Shown here: positions 1-5,438 of the stretch, piece after piece
Layout of the letters: every line of letters begins with the position of its first letter
How positions within the stretch are numbered: the stretch's first letter is position 1
Origin: Limiplasma sp964416065
Lineage (GTDB): Bacteria; Bacillota; Clostridia; Christensenellales; Aristaeellaceae
Direction: 5' to 3'
Assembly: GCA_964416065.1 (NCBI GenBank)
Contig: CAYQCL010000073.1
Coordinates: 1-5,438 of the forward strand
Length of the DNA: 5,438 bases
The notes under the pieces: model-generated
Databases searched by the model: none
The model's input: only the letters and a program-made list of their open reading frames with translations
What the model was told of the DNA's origin: nothing
Made by a program: the position numbers and the translations under genes

Positions 1-1304
1 AACAGGCCAAGAAGGCCGCGCCCTCCATTGTCTTTATCGACGAGATCGACGCGGTAGGCCGCCATCGCGGCGCGGGCCTGGGCGGCGGCCACGACGAGCG
101 CGAGCAGACGCTCAATCAGCTGCTGGTCGAAATGGACGGCTTCTCGATGAACGAAGGTGTCATCGTCATGGCAGCGACCAACCGCCGCGACATCCTCGAC
201 CCCGCGCTTCTGCGCCCGGGCCGTTTCGACCGTCAGGTGACGGTCAACTACCCCGACCTGGAGGGACGCGTCGAGATTATGAAGGTCCATAGCCGCGGCA
301 AAGCGCTGGACAAGGACGTCGATCTGGAAAACATCGCCAAGCGCATGCCCTACGCCAGCGGCGCGGATCTGGAAAACGTGATGAACGAGAGCGCGATTCT
401 GGCCGTCCGCCGCAAGAAAAAGAAGATCGGCCAGCAGGATCTTGTGGACGCGGTCAGCCGCGTGCAGATGGGCCCCGAGAAGCGCAGTCACAAGGTGACC
501 CCGCGCGACAGGAAAACCACTGCTTATCACGAGGCGGGCCACGCGGTCATCGCCAATCTCCTGCCCGAGTGCGACGACGTGCATCTGATCACCATCGTCC
601 CGCGCGGTCAGGCAGGCGGATATACGCTCAGCCTTCCCAATGAGGAAAACGACAACTATAGCCGCACCGCCATGCTGGGCATGGTCACGATGGCGCTAGG
701 CGGTCACGCCGCTGAGCGCGTCTCGCTGGACGACATCTATACCGGCGCCTCCAGCGACATCAAGCGGGCGACCGAGCTGTGCCGCAAGATGGTCACGCAG
801 TTCGGCATGAGCGACAAGATTGGCACGATGTACCTGGGCAGCGACCAGGAGGTCTTCGTGGGCATGGAGTTCGGCCAGAGCCGCGAATACAGTGAGCAGA
901 GCGCCGCCGCCGTCGACGCCGAGATCAAGCGGCTTTTGGACGAGTGCTATCGGCGCGCGTGCGACCTGCTTCGCGACAACATGGACAAGCTGACGGCGAC
1001 CGCCGAGGCGCTGCTTGAGCGCGACACGCTGAGCCGCTCCGAGTTTGAAGCGATCATGCGCGGCGAGCCGCTTCCCCCGCTGACCAAGGCCGAGAAGGTC
1101 ACACCCAGCGCGGACGCGCAGGATGACCCCACGCCCTCGCCCGAGACAGACGGCGCAAGAAGCGCCTCCTTCGCTCCCGCCGGAGACGGCGAGGAGGAGG
1201 ACGGCGGCGCGGCGGACGCGTCCGTCCACGGCTGGCAGGCTCCCTCGGAGCCCGATGACGACGACAATGCGTTCATCGAGCCGGACGACAGAAATCGGGA
1301 TTGA
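1..1304 (+). CDS. ftsH: ATP-dependent zinc metalloprotease FtsH, 5'-truncated by window edge
   Basis: FtsH is a membrane-anchored hexameric AAA+ protease that extracts and degrades misfolded membrane proteins and some unstable cytosolic regulators. The reading frame is open from base 3 and gives 433 visible residues; the N-terminal membrane segments and Walker A lie outside the window. Seen in order (Q at base 3 = residue 1): Walker B VFIDEID at about 10-16; the second region of homology with ATNRR and the arginine-finger segment LRPGRFDR at about 58-77; the AAA lid with SGADLENVMNES at about 122; and the M41 peptidase domain with the zinc motif HEAGH at 176-180 (bases 528-542) and the third zinc ligand Asp in TGASSDIKRAT at 252. 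All catalytic residues in view are intact. The last 70 or so residues form a Pro/Ser/Asp/Glu-rich, probably disordered acidic tail that overlaps the start of the next gene. Identification is essentially certain; the true start is not visible. Confidence 0.98.
   Translation, partial: QAKKAAPSIVFIDEIDAVGRHRGAGLGGGHDEREQTLNQLLVEMDGFSMNEGVIVMAATNRRDILDPALLRPGRFDRQVTVNYPDLEGRVEIMKVHSRGKALDKDVDLENIAKRMPYASGADLENVMNESAILAVRRKKKKIGQQDLVDAVSRVQMGPEKRSHKVTPRDRKTTAYHEAGHAVIANLLPECDDVHLITIVPRGQAGGYTLSLPNEENDNYSRTAMLGMVTMALGGHAAERVSLDDIYTGASSDIKRATELCRKMVTQFGMSDKIGTMYLGSDQEVFVGMEFGQSREYSEQSAAAVDAEIKRLLDECYRRACDLLRDNMDKLTATAEALLERDTLSRSEFEAIMRGEPLPPLTKAEKVTPSADAQDDPTPSPETDGARSASFAPAGDGEEEDGGAADASVHGWQAPSEPDDDDNAFIEPDDRNRD
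1247..1250 (+). promoter_or_regulatory. Candidate ribosome binding site for the PHP gene
   Basis: GGAG lies inside ftsH coding sequence, four bases before ATG 1255 and sixteen before ATG 1267. The spacing to 1255 is short but usable and to 1267 too long, which favours 1255. Ribosomes finishing ftsH could also re-initiate here, so the site may matter less than coupling. Confidence 0.4.
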
Positions 1305-2139
1305 CCTCCATCTGCACAGCGTTTTTTCCGACGGGCTGAAAACGCCCGCCGAGCTGTGCGCGATGGCGGCCTCCAGGCGGCTTCAATGGGTGGCCCTGTG
1401 CGATCACGATACGCTCGCGGGTCAGAGGGAGATGCGTCTTGCCGCGCGGGAGCACGGGCTTAACATCCTATCAGGCGTAGAGGTAAGCACGGGCGAAGGC
1501 GGACGGACGCATCTCCTGTGCTATCTGGCAGATGATGAAAACGAGCCGCTCAGGGCCTTCCTAAGCGAGCTCGTATCGGATCGGCAGAGCCGGGCGCGGG
1601 AGATTGTTCATCGGCTTTCGTTGGCTGGCGTGACGCTCCCCGAGGCACTGGCACGGCCGCTGGACGCCTCCAACGTGGGCCGTGCGCACATCGCGCGCGC
1701 GATGGTCAGGGCTGGCGCGGTCAGGACGGTTTCTGCGGCGTTTGAAAAATACCTGGGCGAGGGACGATGCGCCTATGTGCCCAGGCAGACGCCGCCAACA
1801 AGCGACGCCGTGCGAACGCTGAACAGGATGGGCGCGGTCGTGGTTCTGGCGCATCCGACGCAGCTGGGTCTGACAGACGGGGCGCTTTGCGCGCTGATCG
1901 CGGAATGGAAGGCGGCGGGCCTTTGCGGGCTGGAGGTCTTCCACCCGTCCGCGAGCGCCCAGGCGACCAGACGGCTGGAGGCGCTGGCGCGGCGCGAGGG
2001 CCTGCTGGTCACGGGCGGCAGCGACTACCATGGCGATGAAAACACCCGCGCACAGATCGGCCGTCTGCCCTCGGGCTGGCACAACCGCGAGCGGGATGTC
2101 CTGGCGCTGGCCGAGGCCGTTTCCTCCCGCCGGACATGA
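1255..2139 (+). CDS. PHP-domain phosphoesterase, TrpH/YciV (RNase AM) family
   Basis: This is a cytosolic metal-dependent phosphoesterase. Characterised relatives are E. coli YciV (RNase AM, a 5'-3' exoribonuclease acting on short RNAs and 5' ends of rRNA) and a Chromobacterium 3',5'-nucleoside bisphosphate phosphatase; the exact substrate here is inferred. Counting from ATG 1255 (294 residues, the usual family length), the PHP metal ligands are present in order: DLHLHSVFSDG (H19, H21, D26), CDHDT (about 50-53), GVEVS (E76), THLLCY (H86), LAHP (H200) and GGSDYHG (D257, H259). The insertion region with NVGRAHIARAMV and FEKYLGEG (about 140-170) is typical of the TrpH/YciV branch. The start is chosen from GGAG at 1247 and from length; ATG 1267 (290 residues) is the alternative. 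The open frame continues upstream to 1123, but that part is an Arg/Pro-rich shadow of ftsH. The gene overlaps ftsH by 50 bases, suggesting cotranscription and translational coupling. Confidence 0.93.
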   Translation: MTTTMRSSSRTTEIGIDLHLHSVFSDGLKTPAELCAMAASRRLQWVALCDHDTLAGQREMRLAAREHGLNILSGVEVSTGEGGRTHLLCYLADDENEPLRAFLSELVSDRQSRAREIVHRLSLAGVTLPEALARPLDASNVGRAHIARAMVRAGAVRTVSAAFEKYLGEGRCAYVPRQTPPTSDAVRTLNRMGAVVVLAHPTQLGLTDGALCALIAEWKAAGLCGLEVFHPSASAQATRRLEALARREGLLVTGGSDYHGDENTRAQIGRLPSGWHNRERDVLALAEAVSSRRT

Positions 2140-2245
2140 AAGCGGCTGAGGCGCTTGGCCGGTCGGACGTAAGAGACGCTTCCTCCTATCCGCGCGGTAT
2201 CCATTCTTTTTTTCGTTGAGAATACGCTTGATAAGGGGTGCCACG
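2140..2245 (+). other. Intergenic gap within the putative operon
   Basis: This 106-base gap is the only sizeable one between plus-strand genes. It contains a weak 5-bp inverted repeat (AAGCG at 2140-2144, CGCTT at 2152-2156), the 8-base palindrome CCGCGCGG at 2190-2197, a run of seven T at 2207-2213, and the ribosome binding site of the next gene. No hairpin sits directly before the T run, so it does not form a standard terminator, and no well-spaced -35/-10 pair was found. A weak or non-sigma70 promoter for the downstream gene cannot be excluded. Confidence 0.5.
2233..2238 (+). promoter_or_regulatory. Ribosome binding site of the VanW-domain gene
   Basis: AAGGGG lies seven bases before ATG 2246, at good Shine-Dalgarno spacing. 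It decides the start in favour of ATG 2246 over the in-frame TTG at 2216, which has no such site. Confidence 0.8.
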
Positions 2246-3850
2246 ATGTACAACCAAGGCTACCAACCGTCGAATTCCAACTGGTACGCGCCGCCTCCCT
2301 CGCAGTCGGCGGGCCGCGGGCGGCGCGCGACGGCCTCGCGCTCCCAGACCCGCGCGGGCACGGCCAGGCGTGGGGGCTCGGGGCGTCCCCCGAGGAAAAA
2401 GCGCAGCCTCAAATGGCAGTTTATCAAGCTCCTGCTGGTGCTGCTCCTGATCGCAGGCGCGGGCGTGGGCATCTATGTCTGGATGACGCAAAGCGAGGTT
2501 CGGCCTTATCTCAACGTCTTTGCGCCCAACGTCAGCGTGGACGGCATCGATCTGAGCGGGATGACCTGGGCCGAGGGCAGCCAGCGGGTGTGGGATCAGA
2601 TCAACCAGAAGCAGAACAGCTGGTACGTGCGTCTCAAGAACAGTGCGGGTGAATATCAGGACATCACGGCGCAGACGCTGGGCATCTCGTTTGACCCGTC
2701 GGCGGCGCTCGCGCAGGCCTGGGCCATCGGCCATGACGTGGACGCAAACAACCGCAAAGACATCTTCCAGCTGCAAAGGGAGCTTCAGGCCGCAAAGGGC
2801 ATGTCCAACGAATTTTTCAGTGCCCAGGAGAGCGCGGACACGACGGAGATCGACCGCATCCTCGCCTCCCTCGAAACGGCCGCCTACCGTGCGCCGCAGG
2901 ATGCCTACCTCGTCTCCTTCAATCCCGACGACAGTGCCAACCCCTTCACCATCCAGCCGGAGGTCTGGGGACGCAGGCTGGACACGACTTTAGTGCGCGA
3001 GGAGATTCTCGATCTGGTGCAGCGCCTGGAAAGCGGCGAGGTAATGATCTCGCCGGAGGCAGTCGCGCCCAGCGTGACCACCGCCGACATTCAGGAGACG
3101 GTTGCGCTTCGCTTCCGTGCGACGACGCCGATCTCCTCCTCCTCCTCCAATGACCGCACCGACAACATACGCATCGCCTTTTCCCACATCAATGGCATGA
3201 GCCTGCAAAACGGCGAAAAGTTCAGCTTCAACACGACTGTGGGGGCGCGCACGCTGGAAAACGGCTACCTGCCGGCGGTGGAGTACGCCTACGGAGGCGA
3301 GCAGTGGGGCATCGGCGGCGGCGTGTGCCAGGCGAGCACGACGGTCTATCTGGCGGCGATCCAGGGCGGAATGACCATTCTGAAGCGTGAACCGCACTCC
3401 ATGGCCGTCAGCTACACCGAGCTTGGCAAGGACGCGACCGTCAACAGCATCAAGGGGCATGAGATCGACTTCACCTTCCGCAACGAATCCGGCGGGACGA
3501 TCTACATTGCAGCGCACGTCGTGACCGGCTCGACCAAGAAGCAGCTCAGCTGCGAGGTGCGCATTTACGGGCCATCCATGGGCAACACGACGTATCAGCT
3601 GGTGGCCGAGACAGTGGAGACGCTGCCGAAGCCCGAGGAGCCGGTCATTCGGGAGGACAAGGACGCGACCTATGTGACCTATGAGGACGAGACCAAAACG
3701 ATTAAGGGCCGCGACGGCTACGTCGTGGACGCTTATCTGGTCATGTATGTGGACGGCGTAGAGACGGGGCGGACGAAGGTCAGTACCGATACCTACCCGT
3801 CGCGGGCGGACACCGTCTATGTGGGCGTGACGCCCCGAATGGGGGTATAG
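2246..3850 (+). CDS. Membrane-anchored VanW family protein with PG-binding-4-like and G5-like regions
   Basis: A predicted single-pass cell-envelope protein of 534 residues. VanW is named from vancomycin-resistance clusters, but its biochemical role is unknown; related chromosomal proteins are common in Clostridia and are assumed to act at the cell wall. Seen in order: a Tyr/Asn/Pro-rich then Arg-rich cytoplasmic segment (1-57, ending in KKR and a basic patch); one hydrophobic helix at about 58-79; a PG_binding_4-like region at about 85-275, with APNVSVDGIDLSGMT near its start, typical for these proteins; a Ser run at 297-301; the VanW domain at about 302-440 with NGEKFSFNTTVG, the GGGVCQAST motif (Cys361), EPHSMAVSY and GKDATV; and a G5-like end at about 480-528 with GRDGYVVDAYLVMYVDG. 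Basic residues before the helix predict the N-terminus inside and the rest outside. There is no sign of a cleaved signal peptide. A single chromosomal VanW protein without other van genes is not evidence of glycopeptide resistance. Confidence 0.92.
   Translation: MYNQGYQPSNSNWYAPPPSQSAGRGRRATASRSQTRAGTARRGGSGRPPRKKRSLKWQFIKLLLVLLLIAGAGVGIYVWMTQSEVRPYLNVFAPNVSVDGIDLSGMTWAEGSQRVWDQINQKQNSWYVRLKNSAGEYQDITAQTLGISFDPSAALAQAWAIGHDVDANNRKDIFQLQRELQAAKGMSNEFFSAQESADTTEIDRILASLETAAYRAPQDAYLVSFNPDDSANPFTIQPEVWGRRLDTTLVREEILDLVQRLESGEVMISPEAVAPSVTTADIQETVALRFRATTPISSSSSNDRTDNIRIAFSHINGMSLQNGEKFSFNTTVGARTLENGYLPAVEYAYGGEQWGIGGGVCQASTTVYLAAIQGGMTILKREPHSMAVSYTELGKDATVNSIKGHEIDFTFRNESGGTIYIAAHVVTGSTKKQLSCEVRIYGPSMGNTTYQLVAETVETLPKPEEPVIREDKDATYVTYEDETKTIKGRDGYVVDAYLVMYVDGVETGRTKVSTDTYPSRADTVYVGVTPRMGV
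3132..3149 (+). repeat. Short trinucleotide (TCC) tract encoding poly-Ser
   Basis: The tract is a near-perfect TCC repeat ending in TCCAAT and encodes serines 297-301 of the VanW-domain protein. It falls at the junction between the PG-binding-4-like region and the VanW domain, so it probably acts as a flexible linker. Slippage in steps of three would alter linker length without breaking the frame. Confidence 0.6.
3841..3845 (+). promoter_or_regulatory. Ribosome binding site of the TtcA-like gene, inside the end of the upstream gene
   Basis: GGGGG within the last codons of the VanW-domain gene lies seven bases before GTG 3853. It can pair with the anti-Shine-Dalgarno sequence partly through G-U pairs. 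Its position supports the GTG start and coupling to translation of the upstream gene. Confidence 0.6.
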
Positions 3851-3852
3851 AC

Positions 3853-4590
3853 GTGAAGACAGTGCTTGGCTGTATACGTCGGGCGGACGAGTATTTCCAC
3901 ATGATCGAACCCGGCGACCGAATCGGCATCGGCGTCAGCGGCGGCAAGGACAGCCTGCTGCTGCTCAACGCCATGGCGCTGTACCGCTACGTCCGCCACC
4001 ATGACTTCACCATTCACGCGCTGATGCTGACGGCGGGCAAGGAAAAGCCGGACACGAGCGCGATCGAGCGCATGTGCGCGGAGCTGGACGTCCCTATCAC
4101 CGTCCGGCACACGCAGTTTTATCAGATTCTTTTTGAGAAGCGCAACGAGCGTCACCCCTGCGCGCTGTGCGCCAAGATGCGGCGAGCGGCGCTGTGCGAC
4201 CTGTGCAAGGAGCTCGATCTGAACAAGCTGGCGCTGGGGCATCATCGGGAGGACGCGCTGGAAACGCTGATGATGAGCCTGCTCTTTGAGGGCCGGTTTC
4301 ATACGTTCCATCCCTGCTCCTATATGAGCCGCAGCGACCTGACTGTAATCCGGCCGATGGTCTATCTTCCGGAAAAGCATATCATCCACATGCGCAAGGA
4401 GCTGAACCTGCCGGTTCTGAAGAATCCCTGTCCGGCCAACGGCAACACGCGCCGCCAGGAAATGAAGGAGCTGCTGGACGAGCTTTGCCGCCGTTATCCC
4501 ACGGCCAAGGAGATGATGCTCTCCGCGCTTCAGAACGAGAGCCAGTATGGGCTTTGGGAGCGCGAGGAGGGCAGGCTGAGGAAGGAATGA
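3853..4590 (+). CDS. TtcA-like PP-loop ATPase, probable tRNA 2-thiocytidine-type thiolation enzyme
   Basis: TtcA enzymes adenylate C32 of certain tRNAs and replace its oxygen with sulfur, using an oxygen-sensitive [4Fe-4S] cluster. This 245-residue cytosolic protein shows the PP-loop SGGKDS (29-34), CALC (C103, C106) followed by RR (110-111), LALGHHREDALETLMM (127-141), a late Cys in KNPCP (C193), and the C-terminal QEMKELLDEL and LSALQN segments. Two cysteines in CxxC plus a distant third match the cluster ligand pattern of TtcA. It is shorter than the E. coli enzyme (about 310 residues), as are clostridial TtcA-like proteins, so the tRNA target is inferred rather than shown. Two extra cysteines (C115, C118) sit where E. 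coli TtcA has Tyr and Ala. Translation starts on GTG two bases after the stop of the VanW-domain gene, with GGGGG seven bases upstream, which implies an operon. No ATG gives a better start, since the next Met is M17 and would cut into conserved sequence. Confidence 0.88.
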   Translation: MKTVLGCIRRADEYFHMIEPGDRIGIGVSGGKDSLLLLNAMALYRYVRHHDFTIHALMLTAGKEKPDTSAIERMCAELDVPITVRHTQFYQILFEKRNERHPCALCAKMRRAALCDLCKELDLNKLALGHHREDALETLMMSLLFEGRFHTFHPCSYMSRSDLTVIRPMVYLPEKHIIHMRKELNLPVLKNPCPANGNTRRQEMKELLDELCRRYPTAKEMMLSALQNESQYGLWEREEGRLRKE

Positions 4591-4605
4591 ATAAAGAAAA
4601 GAAGA

Positions 4606-4645
4606 GTGCGGGGAATCATCAAATTCCCCGCACCCCTCTTTTTTT
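4606..4645. terminator. Bidirectional intrinsic terminator between convergent genes
   Basis: An 11-bp perfect stem (GTGCGGGGAAT at 4606-4616 with its complement at 4623-4633) closes a six-base loop. On the plus strand it is followed by CCCTCTTTTTTT, ending the ftsH-to-TtcA-like unit. On the minus strand the A-rich stretch at 4591-4605 reads as a U-rich tail, so the same hairpin can end clpB transcripts. The A- and T-rich flanks can also pair to lengthen the stem. It fills most of the 61-base gap between the two stop codons. Confidence 0.92.
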
Positions 4646-4651
4646 GCATTT

Positions 4652-5438
<787 letters not shown>

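Noticed and set aside
696..1229. Minus-strand open frame of 177 codons opposite ftsH
   Set aside because: It is a mirror of conserved ftsH sequence, low in complexity, with no supporting motif.
1123..1254. Upstream extension of the PHP frame adding 44 residues
   Set aside because: The extension is Arg/Pro-rich sequence created by reading the ftsH acidic tail in another frame, and would make the protein longer than the family.
2207..2213. T7 run as an intrinsic terminator before the VanW-domain gene
   Set aside because: No stable hairpin lies immediately upstream; CCGCGCGG at 2190-2197 is palindromic but has no loop, and the 5-bp AAGCG/CGCTT repeat is about 50 bases away.
2216..2221. TTGAGA as a -35 promoter element
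   Set aside because: A -10 box at proper spacing would fall on the ribosome binding site and start codon near 2239-2246, and no TATAAT-like sequence is there.
1561..2253. Minus-strand open frame of 230 codons opposite the PHP gene
   Set aside because: Its composition is Arg/Ala/Gln-rich with no domain signature, and the plus-strand PHP ligands are complete.
2186..2776. Minus-strand open frame of 196 codons opposite the VanW-domain gene start
   Set aside because: It is Arg-rich shadow sequence, and the plus-strand gene has a good ribosome binding site and membrane helix.
2246..3850. VanW domain as evidence of a vancomycin-resistance cluster
   Set aside because: No VanA/B ligase, VanH, VanX, VanY or VanRS genes are present, and chromosomal VanW-domain proteins are widespread in Clostridia.

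Overview
This window looks like an ordinary chromosomal housekeeping region of a GC-rich (roughly 60% by eye), low-complexity-tolerant Firmicute, most likely a high-GC Clostridia relative. The taxon is inferred from gene content: a membrane-anchored VanW/G5-type cell-wall protein, a clostridial-style short TtcA-like protein, a ClpB of Firmicutes flavour and Shine-Dalgarno-led starts. No phage, transposon, CRISPR, tRNA or rRNA signal was seen.

Layout, left to right. Positions 1-1304 (+) hold the C-terminal two thirds of FtsH, cut by the window edge inside the AAA+ domain, just before Walker B. At about 1255 a PHP-domain phosphoesterase of the TrpH/YciV (RNase AM / 3',5'-nucleoside bisphosphate phosphatase) type begins inside the ftsH 3' end and runs to 2139. 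A 106-base gap without a convincing promoter or terminator follows. Next comes a 534-residue single-pass membrane protein with a peptidoglycan-binding-4-like region, a VanW domain and a G5-like C-terminus (2246-3850). Two bases later a TtcA-like PP-loop ATPase starts on GTG (3853-4590). The four plus-strand genes are close enough to be one transcription unit. A strong hairpin with A-rich and T-rich flanks (4606-4645) then separates this unit from the convergent 3' end of clpB (minus strand, 4652 to the right edge), and probably terminates both.

Functionally the genes cover membrane protein quality control (FtsH), nucleotide/RNA end processing (PHP), the cell envelope (VanW/G5), tRNA thiolation (TtcA-like) and protein disaggregation (ClpB). 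No shared pathway is required; at most a loose stress or quality-control neighbourhood can be inferred. I do not see an undescribed system here. The points worth a second look are modest: the ftsH/PHP overlap confined to non-conserved protein ends, the acidic FtsH tail, extra cysteines in the TtcA-like protein, and the architecture of the VanW protein.
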